Notes: generated from the letters alone by a model not told the origin. A DNA stretch of 64,000 nucleotides from Caballeronia megalochromosomata (GCA_001580565.1 LRBF01000239.1:1-64000), one strand, 5' to 3'. Shown: positions 41,777 to 51,764, counted from the stretch's first letter. A program made the numbers and translations.

Positions 41777-42601
41777 TCAGAGCTTCTCGGTTTCTCCGCT
41801 CTTCGGCTGCCACTTCATGAGCCGGCGCTCGAGCAGCGCGACGAGGCCGTCGAGCACCAGCGCGAACGCGGTCAGCACGAGAATTCCGGCGAACACCGTG
41901 TTGATGTCGAAGGTGCCTTCGGCCTGCAGGATCAGATATCCGACGCCACGCGCCGAGCCGAGATATTCACCCACCACCGAGCCGACGAACGCGAGCCCCA
42001 CCGAGGTGTGCAGGCTGGAAAACACCCAGCTCGTCGCGCTCGGCAGATAGACGTGCCGCAGCAGTTGCTTGCGATTCGCGCCGAGCATGCGCGCATTCGC
42101 GAGCACGACCGGGCTCACTTCCTTCACGCCCTGATAGACGTTGAAGAATACGATGAAAAACACGAGCGTCACGCCCAGCGCGACCTTCGACCAGATGCCG
42201 AGGCCGAACCACACCGCGAAGATCGGCGCGAGAATCACGCGCGGCATCGAGTTGGCGGCCTTGATGTAGGGATCGAGAAGCGCGCTCGTCGTCGGTGCGA
42301 GCGCGAGCCACAGGCCCACGCCCAGCCCGGACACGGTGCCGATCACGAACGCCAGCACCGTCTCGATGAGCGTCACCCACAAATGAATGTAGATCTCGCC
42401 GCTCGTGAACCACTCCCAGATGCGCACGAGCACCTTCTGCGGCTCGCCGAAGAAGAACGCGGCCTTGTTGGCGTCGTCGAAATAGAAAGGCGGCAGGAGC
42501 GTCGGGCTCGTCAGCGCGTACCACAGCACGAAGCACGCGAGCAGCAACAGCCATTGCCACACGATGAGATTCGCTCGATTCGGGCGCAGCTTGTTCCACA
42601 T
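41777..42601 (-). CDS. ABC transporter permease (NitT/TauT type)
   Basis: Inner-membrane permease of 274 residues with about six transmembrane helices and the BPD_transp_1 domain, including the EAA loop around GANRKQLLRHVYLPSATSWVFSSLHTSVG. Family members form homodimers in importers for nitrate, taurine, alkanesulfonates, thiamine precursors and aromatic acids. It directly follows the ATPase gene (12 bases), completing a binding protein-ATPase-permease set in this order. Substrate unknown. Confidence 0.93.
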   Translation of the reverse strand: MWNKLRPNRANLIVWQWLLLLACFVLWYALTSPTLLPPFYFDDANKAAFFFGEPQKVLVRIWEWFTSGEIYIHLWVTLIETVLAFVIGTVSGLGVGLWLALAPTTSALLDPYIKAANSMPRVILAPIFAVWFGLGIWSKVALGVTLVFFIVFFNVYQGVKEVSPVVLANARMLGANRKQLLRHVYLPSATSWVFSSLHTSVGLAFVGSVVGEYLGSARGVGYLILQAEGTFDINTVFAGILVLTAFALVLDGLVALLERRLMKWQPKSGETEKL

Positions 42602-42613
42602 GATCGTATTGTC

Positions 42614-43441
42614 TTATTCGGCGGCGGGCTTCAGCTGCTGCTGATAGCCCTTCAACACTTCCTCGCGCAGCACGCCCCAGATCTGCGCGTGCAGTTCGAC
42701 GAAGCGCGGATGCGAGCGGATCTCGGCGACATCGCGCGGACGCGGCAGGTCGATCGCGAATTCGCCGATCGGATGCGTGCCCGGCCCCGCCGCCAGCACG
42801 ACGACGCGATCGGACATCGAGATCGCCTCGTCGAGATCGTGCGTGATGAACAGGACGGCCTTGCGCTTCGCGGCCCACAGGTCGAGCAGCTCGTTTTCCA
42901 TCAGCTGACGCGTCTGAATGTCCAGGGCGGAGAACGGCTCGTCCATCAGGATGATGTCGGGATCGAGAATGAGCGTCTGCGCCATCGCGACGCGCTTTCT
43001 CATGCCGCCCGACAACTGATGCGGATAACGATCGCCGAAGCCGCCGAGACCCACGCGTTTGAGCCACTCATCGCCGCGCGCATCGGCTTCGGCCTTCGGC
43101 ACGCCACGGAAAACCAGGCCGGCCGTCACGTTGTCGAGCGCGGAACGCCATGGCATCAGACCATCGGCCTGGAACATGTAACCCGCGCGCCGGTTGATGC
43201 CGGAAAGCGGCTCGCCGAACACGCTCACCGTGCCCGACGAAGGCGCAAGCAGCCCCGCCGACACGTTGAGCAGCGTGGACTTGCCGCAGCCGGTCGGCCC
43301 GACGACGGACACGAACTCGCCCGGCGCGATCGCGAGGCTCGTGTTGCGGACCGCGGTATAGCGATCCTTGCGATGCTCGCGCGACGTGAACGTGCAGGTG
43401 ACGTCCGCGAGCGCGAGCGCGTGTTTCGAAGTCGACGACAT
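42614..43441 (-). CDS. ABC transporter ATP-binding protein (NitT/TauT type)
   Basis: A 275-residue ATPase with all canonical motifs: Walker A GPTGCGKST (48-56), signature LSGGMRKRVAMAQ, Walker B ILMDEPFSALD and the switch histidine in ITHDLDEA. The phrase RVVVLAAGPGTHPIGEFAIDLPRPRD is characteristic of the SsuB/TauB/NrtD group. It follows the binding-protein gene by 3 bases and precedes the permease, so the three are one transcription unit. Confidence 0.95.
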   Translation of the reverse strand: MSSTSKHALALADVTCTFTSREHRKDRYTAVRNTSLAIAPGEFVSVVGPTGCGKSTLLNVSAGLLAPSSGTVSVFGEPLSGINRRAGYMFQADGLMPWRSALDNVTAGLVFRGVPKAEADARGDEWLKRVGLGGFGDRYPHQLSGGMRKRVAMAQTLILDPDIILMDEPFSALDIQTRQLMENELLDLWAAKRKAVLFITHDLDEAISMSDRVVVLAAGPGTHPIGEFAIDLPRPRDVAEIRSHPRFVELHAQIWGVLREEVLKGYQQQLKPAAE

Positions 43442-43444
43442 CGG

Positions 43445-44482
43445 TCAGACCTTGACGGTGGCGAGCGCCTTCTTGACGAAGTCGTTGGTCCATGTCTTCG
43501 ACAAGTCGATCGGCTTGCCCTTCACGGTTTCATCGAAGGCCTGCAGCGTCTTGAGCGACGTCGCGGGGCCGTCCGCGGGCATCAGGCCATCCGGCGACAG
43601 TGCTTCCTTCACGTGCTGCCATGCGTCGAGATAGAGCGCGCGATCGCCGAGCAGATAGCCTTCCGGCACGGTCGCAATCAGATCCTTGCCCGATGCCGTC
43701 TGCAGCCATTTCAGCGCGCGCACCATCGCGTTGGTGAGCGCCTGCGTCGTGTTCGGATTCTTCGTGATGAAGCTCTGCGATGCGTACAGGCAACCCGCCG
43801 GCATGTTGCCGCCGAACACGGTTTTCGTATCGGCGAGCGTGCGCGTATCGGACACGATGCGGATATCGCCCGCGCGCTCGAGCTTGGTCATCACCGGATC
43901 GAGGTTAGCGATCGCGTCGATCTGGCCGGATTGCAGCGCGGCGATCGCGCCCGCTCCCGCGCCCACGCCGATGAACGACACATCGGTCGCCTTCAGTCCG
44001 GCCTGCGCGAGCACGAAGCTCGCCATGATCGAGGTCGACGAGCCCGGCGCCGTCACGCCGATCTTCTTGCCCTTCAGGTCCGCGACCGACTTGTAGTTCG
44101 GCATCGCCTTCTTCGAGACGGCAAGCACGATCTGCGGCGCGCGCCCTTGCAGCACGAATTCGCGGAAATACTGATTTTTCGCCTGCAGCAGAAGCGTGTG
44201 CTCGAACGCGCCGGACACCACGTCCGCGCTGCCGCCGACCGCCGCCTGCAGCGCCTTCGCGCCGCCCGCGAAATCGGCGATTTCGACGTCGAGCCCCTCG
44301 TCCTTGAAGTAGTTGCGGCGCTCCGCGATCGTGAGCGGCAGATAGTAGAAGAGGTTCTTGCCGCCGACCGCGATGGATACCTTGGCCTGCTCCGGCTTCG
44401 TCTGCGCAAACGCGAGCGGCATGGCCGACCACGCGCCACCCGCGAGCACGGCGCCGCTCGCGATGAACGTTCTGCGTTTCAT
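43445..44482 (-). CDS. ABC transporter substrate-binding protein (NMT1/THI5- or SsuA-like)
   Basis: A 345-residue periplasmic binding protein. The leader MKRRTFIASGAVLAGGAW carries a twin-arginine motif and ends near FAQ, so Tat export is plausible. The mature part matches the NMT1/SsuA family, with GGKNLFYYLPLTIAERRNYF at the start and GVTAPGSSTSIMASFVL in the middle. Such proteins bind pyrimidines, sulfonates, nitrate or aromatic acids, and the ligand cannot be chosen here. It follows the CoA-transferase gene by 41 bases. Confidence 0.92.
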   Translation of the reverse strand: MKRRTFIASGAVLAGGAWSAMPLAFAQTKPEQAKVSIAVGGKNLFYYLPLTIAERRNYFKDEGLDVEIADFAGGAKALQAAVGGSADVVSGAFEHTLLLQAKNQYFREFVLQGRAPQIVLAVSKKAMPNYKSVADLKGKKIGVTAPGSSTSIMASFVLAQAGLKATDVSFIGVGAGAGAIAALQSGQIDAIANLDPVMTKLERAGDIRIVSDTRTLADTKTVFGGNMPAGCLYASQSFITKNPNTTQALTNAMVRALKWLQTASGKDLIATVPEGYLLGDRALYLDAWQHVKEALSPDGLMPADGPATSLKTLQAFDETVKGKPIDLSKTWTNDFVKKALATVKV

Positions 44483-44523
44483 CGTTGTGTGTCTCCTTGG
44501 AATTCTTGTTGTCTGCGAGCGCG

Positions 44524-45729
44524 TCAGATCACTTTGGCCGCCCGTAGCCGCGCAATATCGTCGGCATCATACCCGAGCGTTTGAAGTACTTCATCCGTGT
44601 GTTCACCGAGTTGCGGCCCGAGCCAGCGCGTTTCGCCCGGTGTCTCGGAGAGTTTCGGCGTGACGTTCGGCAGCGTGATGTCCTTGCCGTCCTGCCAAGG
44701 AAAACGTTGCAGCATCTGGCGCGCGATGTATTGCGGATCGGTGAACATGTCCGCGACGCTGTAAATGCGCCCAGCCGGCACGTCGGCGGCGTTGAGCACG
44801 GCGAGCGCCTCGTCGATGCTGCGCGTCGCGAGCCACGCGGCGATGGCGTCGTCAATTTCCCGCGTGCGCGGCACGCGGCCATCGTTCGACGCGAGCGCGG
44901 GATCGTCCGCGAGGTCCGCGCGATCGATCGCGTTCATGAGGCGCTTGAAGATCGGATCGCTGTTGCCGCCGATCACGATGCTGCCGTCGCGGCACGGATA
45001 CGTGTTCGACGGCACGATGCCCGGCAGCGACGCGCCCGTGCGCTCGCGCACCATGCCGTACACGCCGTACTCCGGCACGACGCTTTCCATCATGTTGAAG
45101 ACAGCTTCGTACAGCGCGACATCGACCACTTGCCCCTTGCCGCCGTTCACCTGCCGATGATGCAGCGCCATCAGCGCGCCGATCACACCATGCAGCGCCG
45201 CAATCGAATCGCCGATGGAAATGCCGATGCGCGGCGGCGGCAAATCCGGGTAGCCGGTGATGTGCCGCAATCCGCCCATCGATTCGGCGATCGCGCCGAA
45301 GCCCGGCCGGTCGCGGTACGGCCCGGTCTGGCCATAACCGGAAAGCCGCACCATCACGAGACCGGGATTGTCGGCGGACAGCACTTCATAGCCGAGCCCG
45401 AGCTTTTCGAGCAGACCGGGCCGGAAGTTCTCGACGACGATATCGGCTTCCTTCGCAAGCCGGCGCACGATCTCCTTGCCCTCCTCGGCCTTGAGATTGA
45501 CCGTCACCGATTTCTTGTTGCGCGCCTGCACCGCCCACCAGAGCGACGTGCCGCCGACTTCCGGATAGAGCTTGCGCCACTTGCGCAGCGGATCGCCGCC
45601 GTTGGGGTCTTCGATCTTGATGACGTCGGCGCCGAATTCGCCCATGAAGCGCGCCGCGAACGGACCGGCGATGAGCGTGCCCAGTTCCAGCACCTTGACG
45701 CCGGCGAGCGGTCCCGTCGTTGCGCTCAT
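44524..45729 (-). CDS. CaiB/BaiF family (type III) CoA transferase
   Basis: A 401-residue enzyme transferring CoA between carboxylic acids. The N-terminus LAGVKVLELGTLIAGPFAARFMGEFGADVIKIEDP and the GDPLRKWR, NKKSVTVNLK and VVENFRPG segments are diagnostic; the catalytic Asp lies in the family-conserved central region (IGDSIAALHGVIGALMAL). I start at the ATG at 45729, which has GGAGA upstream and matches MSATTGPLAGVKVLELG; the frame extends further upstream without family similarity. Its place directly before an ABC importer suggests it activates the imported acid, which is inference. Confidence 0.93.
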   Translation of the reverse strand: MSATTGPLAGVKVLELGTLIAGPFAARFMGEFGADVIKIEDPNGGDPLRKWRKLYPEVGGTSLWWAVQARNKKSVTVNLKAEEGKEIVRRLAKEADIVVENFRPGLLEKLGLGYEVLSADNPGLVMVRLSGYGQTGPYRDRPGFGAIAESMGGLRHITGYPDLPPPRIGISIGDSIAALHGVIGALMALHHRQVNGGKGQVVDVALYEAVFNMMESVVPEYGVYGMVRERTGASLPGIVPSNTYPCRDGSIVIGGNSDPIFKRLMNAIDRADLADDPALASNDGRVPRTREIDDAIAAWLATRSIDEALAVLNAADVPAGRIYSVADMFTDPQYIARQMLQRFPWQDGKDITLPNVTPKLSETPGETRWLGPQLGEHTDEVLQTLGYDADDIARLRAAKVI

Positions 45730-45761
45730 GGTCGCGTCTCCTGTTTTTTTGCTGGTTGTTT

Positions 45762-45986
45762 TTAAAGCGGAATGTCGAGCGGCCTGAAGCGCGGCGTGCC
45801 GTCGGCGAGTGTCTCGTTGAACATTTGCGCGGGCCGCACCCACAAGCCGCGTTCGTGCGGCCACAGATGTTCGTAGACGATCATGGCTTCCTCGGTTTCC
45901 GAGTGCCGCGCGACGCCGATCACGCGATAAAGGCCGCCCTTGTAGTGACGGTGGGTCGCGAGCGCGAGAGCTTCGGTTTCTGTCAT
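45762..45986 (-). CDS. DUF1653 protein
   Basis: A 74-residue cytoplasmic protein matching DUF1653: HRHYKGGLYRVIGVARHSETEE, then MIVYEHLWPHERGLWVRPAQMFNE. The family is small, widespread and uncharacterised; the fold is predicted to be beta-rich. It lies 42 bases after recR and 32 before the CoA-transferase gene on the same strand. Without known function, its link to either neighbour is positional only. Confidence 0.88.
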   Translation of the reverse strand: MTETEALALATHRHYKGGLYRVIGVARHSETEEAMIVYEHLWPHERGLWVRPAQMFNETLADGTPRFRPLDIPL

Positions 45987-46028
45987 GGGTATGGTCCTGC
46001 TGATGGCCGCGTTCAGACTTTCTGACGT

Positions 46029-46625
46029 TCAGACCGAGCGGCGATCGAGCATCGCGCGCGCGATCGTGCCCGCATCGACATATTCGAGCTCGCCACCGAC
46101 GGGCACGCCGCGCGCGAGCCGCGTCACCTTCAGTCCTTTCGATTTGAGCGTCTGCGCGAGATAGTGCGCGGTCGCCTCGCCTTCGTTCGTGAAGTTGGTG
46201 GCGAGCACCACTTCCTGCACCACGCCGTCGAGCGCGCGACTGATGAGCCGCTCGAAGTGGATCTCCTTCGGCCCGATGCCGTCGAGCGGACTCAGCCGCC
46301 CCATCAGCACGAAATAGAGCCCGCGATACGTGAGCGTCTGTTCGAGCATGATCTGGTCGGCAGGCGTTTCGACGACGCACAGCAAGGCCGGGTCGCGTTC
46401 CTCGTCGCTGCAGACTTCGCAGATTTGCGCTTCGGTGAAGGTGTTGCACTTCTCGCAGTGCTGCAGATGCTCAGTCGCGAACAGGAGCGTTGCACCGAGC
46501 TTCTCGGCGCCCGCGCGGTCATGCTGCATCAGGTGATACGCCATGCGTTGCGCCGACTTCGGTCCGACGCCGGGCAGCGCGCGCAGCGCCTCGACCAGCG
46601 CCGACAGGGCGGAAGGTTGTTTCAT
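46029..46625 (-). CDS. recR: Recombination mediator protein RecR
   Basis: Works with RecF and RecO to load RecA at single-strand gaps. The 198-residue protein has the N-terminal helix-hairpin-helix ([19 protein letters not shown]), a four-cysteine zinc finger (Cys57, 60, 69, 72), the Toprim domain and a C-terminal Walker-B-like [15 protein letters not shown]. Length matches the family. It follows ybaB by 40 bases in the conserved dnaX-ybaB-recR order. Confidence 0.97.
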   Translation of the reverse strand: MKQPSALSALVEALRALPGVGPKSAQRMAYHLMQHDRAGAEKLGATLLFATEHLQHCEKCNTFTEAQICEVCSDEERDPALLCVVETPADQIMLEQTLTYRGLYFVLMGRLSPLDGIGPKEIHFERLISRALDGVVQEVVLATNFTNEGEATAHYLAQTLKSKGLKVTRLARGVPVGGELEYVDAGTIARAMLDRRSV

Positions 46626-46665
46626 GTGTCCTCATGACACGCCGAATTCGCTTCGGCGCGCGCGG

Positions 46666-46992
46666 TTAGAACGGCAGCTTGAAGCCCGGCGGCATCGGCA
46701 TGCCGGCCGTCATGCCGCTCATTTTTTCTTGCGTGGTGGCCTCGGCCTTGCGCACGGCGTCGTTGAACGCGGCGGCGACGAGGTCTTCCAGCATGTCCTT
46801 GTCGTCGGCGAGCAGGCTCGGGTCGATGGACACGCGCTTGACGTCGTTCTTGCAGGTCATCGTCACCTTCACGAGACCGGCGCCTGACTGGCCCTCGACC
46901 TCGATCAGCGCGAGCTGGTCCTGCATCTTCTTCATGTTTTCCTGCATCTGCTGAGCCTGTTTCATCAGCCCGGCGAGTTGGTTCTTCATCAT
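46666..46992 (-). CDS. YbaB/EbfC nucleoid-associated protein
   Basis: A 108-residue DNA-binding dimer of the YbaB/EbfC family, starting [22 protein letters not shown] and containing the conserved [20 protein letters not shown] core. The start is one of two adjacent ATG codons (46992 or 46989). It sits between dnaX (82 bases upstream) and recR as in most proteobacteria. Confidence 0.96.
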   Translation of the reverse strand: MMKNQLAGLMKQAQQMQENMKKMQDQLALIEVEGQSGAGLVKVTMTCKNDVKRVSIDPSLLADDKDMLEDLVAAAFNDAVRKAEATTQEKMSGMTAGMPMPPGFKLPF

Positions 46993-47074
46993 GGTTCGGC
47001 TCCTTACTCGAAAACGTGTGGCGAAAGCGCGCGATACGTGCGCTCGGAATTCAGTGGCTAGGCGCGGCGTCGCT

Positions 47075-49300
47075 TCACGACGGATTCGCGCCCGCTGCGG
47101 CAATCGGCTTGATCGAACCCTGCACGATGCTCGCCCCGAAATCGCGGATCAGCGACTGGACAAACGGATCCTGCCTGATTTCCTGCTCGGCTTCCCGCTG
47201 GCGACGCGCGCGGTCGGCCGCATCGAGCGCGGCGGCGGTGCGGCGCACGGGCGCGACGTTGACGCTCACTTCGATCACGCGGCCGAGCTTTTCGGCAAGC
47301 GCGGTCTTTAGCTTCGTGACGTGCGTGGCATCGGTGTACATCTGCACCGCGACCGCGAGCGTGACGGAATTCGCGTCGCAGGCCGTCAGTTCGCTGTTGA
47401 ACGCGAGCTGATAGGCGACGCCCTTCAGCGGCAGATCGACGGCGAGCGCGGGCCATTCGACCGGCACGCCGAGCGCATCGAGCGGCACGGCGGGCGGTAG
47501 CGGCGTCGTGTCGATCACCGGCGCGGGTTTCGCGGCGGGCTCGGCGTTGAAGCGCATGTCGTCGGGACCGCTGTCGAACGCGGGCACGAAGCCGTCGTCC
47601 GGCGGCATGAAGTATTCGTCTTCCGATCCCGCCGGCGGATAGTCGTCGGGCGGCATCTCCTCCCATGGCGGAACGACGTTCGATTTGCCCGCGGCTTTCG
47701 GCTCGGGCGCGACGGCCGCGGCAGGCGCTGCTGCTGCGCGGCGTGGTGCCGGCGCCTGAACCTGGGCGGCAGGTTTCGCGACGGGTTTGGGCGCTGCGGG
47801 AGCCGGTGCCGCGCGCGCGCCGCGGTCGGATGAAAGACGCATGCCGGCGCTACGCAGCACTTCGAGCGCGGCACTCGCCCCGCCGGCCGCGCGCGAGTTC
47901 GCGGCGTCAGTCCCGGATGCGCGCGATGCGGCAGGCGCGGCTTCTTCCACGACTTGCCGCGCGGCGCTGGGCACGGGTGCAGGCTTCGCAGGGACAGGCT
48001 CGCTCGCATCGACGACGGGCGGCGCGCTTTCGGCTGCGATCTCGACCGGCGGCGTCTCTTTCGCCTTGACGATGACGGTTTCCACGACCGGAGCGGGTGC
48101 CTTCGCCACGGGCGCAGGCGCGACGGTGCGTTCGGCCATCGCTCCCGCGAGTGCCGCGCTGCGCGCGGGCTTGGCACCCGAAGGCGCGCTCACGGCAACA
48201 CCGCCGCCCGGCCCACCCGCCGGTTCGAAGGCGAGCATGCGCAGCAGCGTCATCGTGAAGCCGGCATATTCGTCGGGCGCCAGGCCGAGCTCGCTGCGCC
48301 CGACCGTGGCAATCTGATAGAAAAGCTGAACCTGCTCGGCGGAAAGGACTTCGGCGAAGCGGCGGATATCCGCGGCTTCCGGCCATTCATCCAGCACCGA
48401 CGTCGGCGCGAACTGCCCCCACGCGATTCGATGCAGCAGACTCGCGAGATCCTGCAGCGCGGTCGAGAAAGACAGGCTGCGCAGCGCCATTTCGTCGGCG
48501 ATCGCGAGCACGCCGGGGCCGTCGGCGGCGGCGAGCGAATCGATGAGGCGGATCAGATAACTTTGATCGAGCGCGCCGAGCATGCCGCGCACGGCTTCCT
48601 CGGTGACCTGATTGGCCGAATAGGCGATGGCCTGATCGGTGAGCGAGAGCGCGTCGCGCATGCTGCCGTCCGCCGCGCGCGACAGAAGCCGCAGCGCCTG
48701 CGACTCGAACGTGATGCTCTCCTGCTGAAGAATGTTCTCCAGATGCGACACGATATGCCCCGCCGGCATCTGCTTCAAATTGAACTGCAGGCAGCGCGAG
48801 AGCACGGTGACCGGAATCTTCTGCGGATCGGTCGTGGCGAGAATGAACTTCACATGCGGCGGCGGCTCTTCCAGCGTCTTCAGCATCGCGTTGAAGGCGT
48901 GGTTCGTGAGCATGTGCACTTCGTCGATCATATAGACCTTGAAGCGAGCATCGACGGGTGCGTACACGGCGCGTTCGAGCAGCGCCGCCATTTCGTCGAC
49001 ACCGCGATTGCTCGCCGCGTCCATTTCGACGTAATCGACAAAGCGGCCTTCGTCGATTTCCCGGCACGCCCGGCACACGCCGCACGGCTTCGAGGTCACG
49101 CCGGTTTCACAATTGAGCGCCTTCGCGAAGATGCGCGAGAGCGTCGTCTTGCCGACGCCGCGCGTGCCCGTGAAGAGATAGGCGTGATGCAGGCGGCCGC
49201 CGTCGAGCGCGTGCGTGAGCGCACGGACGACGTGCTCCTGGCCGACGAGCGACTCGAACGATTTCGGCCGCCATTTGCGTGCGAGAACTTGATAGGTCAT
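47075..49300 (-). CDS. dnaX: DNA polymerase III subunits tau/gamma
   Basis: Clamp-loader ATPase of the replisome. The 741-residue tau form starts [20 protein letters not shown] at 49300. It has Walker A GTRGVGKT (45-52), zinc ligands Cys64, 73, 76 and 79, and the [22 protein letters not shown] box. AAA+ domains reach to about 370, followed by an Ala/Pro-rich linker (about 390-590) and the C-terminal tau domain. I see no obvious A-rich slippery site for making gamma. The frame continues upstream into the SRP RNA gene but that part is not protein-coding. First protein gene of a run ending with the ABC importer. Confidence 0.97.
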   Translation of the reverse strand: MTYQVLARKWRPKSFESLVGQEHVVRALTHALDGGRLHHAYLFTGTRGVGKTTLSRIFAKALNCETGVTSKPCGVCRACREIDEGRFVDYVEMDAASNRGVDEMAALLERAVYAPVDARFKVYMIDEVHMLTNHAFNAMLKTLEEPPPHVKFILATTDPQKIPVTVLSRCLQFNLKQMPAGHIVSHLENILQQESITFESQALRLLSRAADGSMRDALSLTDQAIAYSANQVTEEAVRGMLGALDQSYLIRLIDSLAAADGPGVLAIADEMALRSLSFSTALQDLASLLHRIAWGQFAPTSVLDEWPEAADIRRFAEVLSAEQVQLFYQIATVGRSELGLAPDEYAGFTMTLLRMLAFEPAGGPGGGVAVSAPSGAKPARSAALAGAMAERTVAPAPVAKAPAPVVETVIVKAKETPPVEIAAESAPPVVDASEPVPAKPAPVPSAARQVVEEAAPAASRASGTDAANSRAAGGASAALEVLRSAGMRLSSDRGARAAPAPAAPKPVAKPAAQVQAPAPRRAAAAPAAAVAPEPKAAGKSNVVPPWEEMPPDDYPPAGSEDEYFMPPDDGFVPAFDSGPDDMRFNAEPAAKPAPVIDTTPLPPAVPLDALGVPVEWPALAVDLPLKGVAYQLAFNSELTACDANSVTLAVAVQMYTDATHVTKLKTALAEKLGRVIEVSVNVAPVRRTAAALDAADRARRQREAEQEIRQDPFVQSLIRDFGASIVQGSIKPIAAAGANPS

Positions 49301-49464
49301 GCGCGAAATTGTATCAGCAACGACCTCGCGCAAACGCCGCTCCAAAAGGCTGCCGAGCCGCCGCGACCAGAACTGCGGACGCGCGAAAATACGCCTTGCG
49401 ACGGCGCGCAAGATGGAGAACGAATCAGGGAAAACGAGAAAGGAACAACAGAAAAAAGCGGAAG

Positions 49465-49564
49465 GTGACGAGCCCGACCCTCGGCACTGGTGGAAAGCGG
49501 CTGTGGCTGCTTCGTTCCCGACCTGACCAGGTTGACCGCGCCACCATGCGAGGAGGCCCGTCAC
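49465..49564 (-). ncRNA. ffs: Signal recognition particle RNA (4.5S)
   Basis: About 100 bases on the minus strand. The apical loop contains GGTCAGGTC followed by GGAA and AGCAGCC, the conserved Ffh-binding core of bacterial 4.5S RNA. The ends pair (GTGACGGGCC with GGCTCGTCAC, one G-U), giving the usual single long hairpin. A T-run (CCGCTTTTTTC) follows the 3' end and a -10 box lies right before the 5' end. It is immediately upstream of dnaX, a common betaproteobacterial position. Confidence 0.95.
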
Positions 49565-49896
49565 GTCGAATCATACCACGGGGTCGCCCGCTCCCGGAAG
49601 GCGCCGACGAAATGTGCGGACCTTCGCTGTTCCCTCTTGTGCTTCGTGTTTTCACCCTCAGATGCGCCCTATCAGTACCCGGCAACGGATAGCAAAGTAG
49701 GCTAAGATGACATTTGAATAACCCGGATGTGGTGCATTTCGCCCTTCCGTGGATCATTCGCCGCCGTTCGCGAGTCGTTCTGGCGCACGGCGTGCGGGCC
49801 GAATCCTGCCCGTTGGCGACGAAAATTTTTTTCAGTTTTGGTGTATCGTGGCGAGCATTCAAACGCGGGCCTCGAATCAATAGAGGTATTCAGACA
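49565..49896. other. Divergent region between ffs and trxA
   Basis: A 332-base gap. The left edge holds the ffs promoter. Toward trxA there are two weak rightward candidates: TAAGAT around 49702 and TATCGT around 49844 behind a T-rich stretch. I see no open frame with coding character and no further RNA gene. Confidence 0.45.
49570..49599 (-). promoter_or_regulatory. Promoter of the SRP RNA gene
   Basis: On the minus strand, TTCCGG at 49594-49599 and TATGAT at 49570-49575 are separated by 18 bases. The predicted transcription start falls at 49563-49565, exactly at the 5' end of the RNA helix. Confidence 0.7.
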
Positions 49897-50223
49897 ATGA
49901 GCGAATCAATCAAGCACATCAGCGACGCTTCTTTCGAGCAGGATGTCGTCAAGTCGGATAAACCTGTCCTGCTCGACTTCTGGGCGGAGTGGTGCGGTCC
50001 GTGCAAAATGATCGCCCCGATCCTCGACGAAGTCGCGAAGGATTATGGCGATCGCCTGCAAATCGCGAAGATCAACGTGGACGAGCATCAGTCCACGCCG
50101 GTCAAGTTCGGCGTGCGCGGCATCCCTACGCTGATCCTCTTCAAAAACGGCGCAGTGGCCGCGCAGAAGGTCGGCGCATTGTCCAAGTCGCAACTCACCG
50201 CGTTCCTCGACAGCAACCTGTAA
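49897..50223 (+). CDS. trxA: Thioredoxin
   Basis: Disulfide reductase of the cytoplasm. The 108-residue protein has the classic active site WCGPC (Cys33, Cys36) in [16 protein letters not shown] and the cis-proline segment [11 protein letters not shown]. The ATG at 49897 matches the family's normal length. It precedes rho on the same strand with a 251-base gap that contains two hairpins, the standard trxA-rho order. Confidence 0.98.
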   Translation: MSESIKHISDASFEQDVVKSDKPVLLDFWAEWCGPCKMIAPILDEVAKDYGDRLQIAKINVDEHQSTPVKFGVRGIPTLILFKNGAVAAQKVGALSKSQLTAFLDSNL

Positions 50224-50233
50224 CGGCATCATC

Positions 50234-50263
50234 GGCGGGCGTCGGCTTCCTCCGACACCCGCC
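50234..50263 (+). terminator. Possible terminator-like hairpin after trxA
   Basis: GGCGGGCGTCGG and CCGACACCCGCC form a 12-position stem with one mismatch, 11 bases after the trxA stop. The following TCGCGCTTTCG has no real T-run, so termination would be weak or factor-dependent. Confidence 0.45.
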
Positions 50264-50294
50264 TCGCGCTTTCGCAGCGCCGTCGCGACATGCA

Positions 50295-50322
50295 GCCGAT
50301 GTTGTCACACGACAACATCGGC
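50295..50322 (+). other. Perfect 12-bp hairpin in the trxA-rho leader
   Basis: GCCGATGTTGTC and GACAACATCGGC pair perfectly around an ACAC loop, about 150 bases before rho. No T-run follows. It may be an operator, an mRNA-end stabiliser or a leader structure linked to rho autoregulation. Confidence 0.6.
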
Positions 50323-50474
50323 CTAAAAGCCCCGCCCAAAGCCAACCCGAGGCTCGTGTGGCGTGTGCTATGCTAGAATCACAAGAGTTCAAGAAGTATT
50401 AAGTCTCGAGCGGTTCCGCTCACCTCTTCTCCCAAATCTTTCTGTCGCACCTCTCTCCCCGGCGGGAAATCCGT

Positions 50475-51740
50475 ATGCATTTATCCGAGCTCAAGTCTCA
50501 GCACGTGTCTGCACTGATCGAGATGGCCAACGGCCTCGAGATCGAAAATGCGAACCGCCTGCGCAAGCAGGAACTCATGTTCGCGATTCTTAAAAAACGC
50601 GCCAAAGCGGGCGACACGATTTTCGGCGACGGCACGCTCGAAGTGCTGCCCGATGGCTTCGGCTTCCTGCGCTCGCCCGAGACCTCGTATCTCGCGAGCA
50701 CGGACGACATTTACATCAGTCCGTCGCAAATCCGCCGCTTCAATCTGCACACCGGCGACACGATCGAAGGCGAAGTGCGCACGCCGAAGGACGGCGAGCG
50801 TTATTTCGCGCTCGTGAAGGTGGACAAAGTCAACGGGCAGCCGCCCGAGGCCTCGAAACACAAGATCATGTTCGAGAACCTCACGCCGCTGCATCCGAAC
50901 AAGCCGCTGCCCCTCGAGCGCGAAATGCGCGGCGAGGAAAACGTCACCGGCCGGATCATCGACATGATCTCGCCGATCGGCAAGGGCCAGCGCGGCCTGC
51001 TCGTCGCGTCGCCGAAGTCGGGCAAGACCGTGATGCTGCAGCATATCGCGCATGCGGTGAAAGCCAATCATCCGGACGTCATCCTGTTCGTGCTGCTCAT
51101 CGACGAGCGCCCTGAAGAAGTGACGGAAATGCAGCGTTCGGTGCGCGGCGAAGTCATCGCTTCGACCTTCGACGAACCCGCCGCGCGTCACGTGCAGGTG
51201 GCCGAAATGGTCATCGAGAAGGCGAAGCGTCTCGTCGAAATGAAGCATGACGTCGTGATCCTGCTCGACTCCATTACGCGTCTCGCGCGCGCCTACAACA
51301 CGGTTGTGCCGGCATCGGGCAAGGTGCTGACGGGCGGTGTTGACGCCAACGCGCTGCAACGTCCGAAGCGCTTCTTCGGCGCGGCCCGCAATATCGAGGA
51401 AGGCGGCTCGCTCACGATCATCGGCACGGCGCTCATCGAAACGGGCAGCCGCATGGACGACGTGATCTACGAAGAGTTCAAGGGCACCGGCAACATGGAA
51501 GTGCACCTCGAACGCCGTCTCGCGGAAAAGCGCGTGTATCCGTCGATCAACCTGAACAAGTCGGGCACGCGCCGCGAAGAACTGCTCATCAAGCCGGACC
51601 TGCTGCAGAAGGTCTGGGTGCTGCGCAAGTTCATTCACGACATGGACGAAGTCGAAGCCATGGAATTCCTGCTCGACAAGATCCGTCAGACGAAGAACAA
51701 CGCCGAGTTCTTCGACATGATGCGTCGCGGCGGGGGCTGA
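50475..51740 (+). CDS. rho: Transcription termination factor Rho
   Basis: Hexameric RNA helicase ending untranslated transcripts. The 421-residue protein, close to the 419 of E. coli, has the N-terminal helical domain ([19 protein letters not shown]), the RNA-binding cold-shock-like domain with GFGFLRS (about 62-68), Walker A ASPKSGKT (178-185), the Q-loop region and the R-loop [10 protein letters not shown]. It is followed by a strong terminator. rho is usually autoregulated through its leader in enterics. Confidence 0.98.
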   Translation: MHLSELKSQHVSALIEMANGLEIENANRLRKQELMFAILKKRAKAGDTIFGDGTLEVLPDGFGFLRSPETSYLASTDDIYISPSQIRRFNLHTGDTIEGEVRTPKDGERYFALVKVDKVNGQPPEASKHKIMFENLTPLHPNKPLPLEREMRGEENVTGRIIDMISPIGKGQRGLLVASPKSGKTVMLQHIAHAVKANHPDVILFVLLIDERPEEVTEMQRSVRGEVIASTFDEPAARHVQVAEMVIEKAKRLVEMKHDVVILLDSITRLARAYNTVVPASGKVLTGGVDANALQRPKRFFGAARNIEEGGSLTIIGTALIETGSRMDDVIYEEFKGTGNMEVHLERRLAEKRVYPSINLNKSGTRREELLIKPDLLQKVWVLRKFIHDMDEVEAMEFLLDKIRQTKNNAEFFDMMRRGGG

Positions 51741-51764
51741 TCCCGAATCGCTGCTTCAGCACAG

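Noticed and set aside
42008-44584. 858-codon open frame antisense to the ABC transporter genes
   Set aside because: Runs across three clear genes on the other strand and has Arg/His-rich antisense composition.
45730-46449. Upstream extension of the CoA-transferase frame through DUF1653 and recR
   Set aside because: It overlaps two real genes; the family start with a good ribosome binding site is at 45729.
49301-49564. N-terminal extension of DnaX reading through the SRP RNA gene
   Set aside because: The extra 88 codons are a translation of the ffs RNA; the conserved DnaX start is at 49300.
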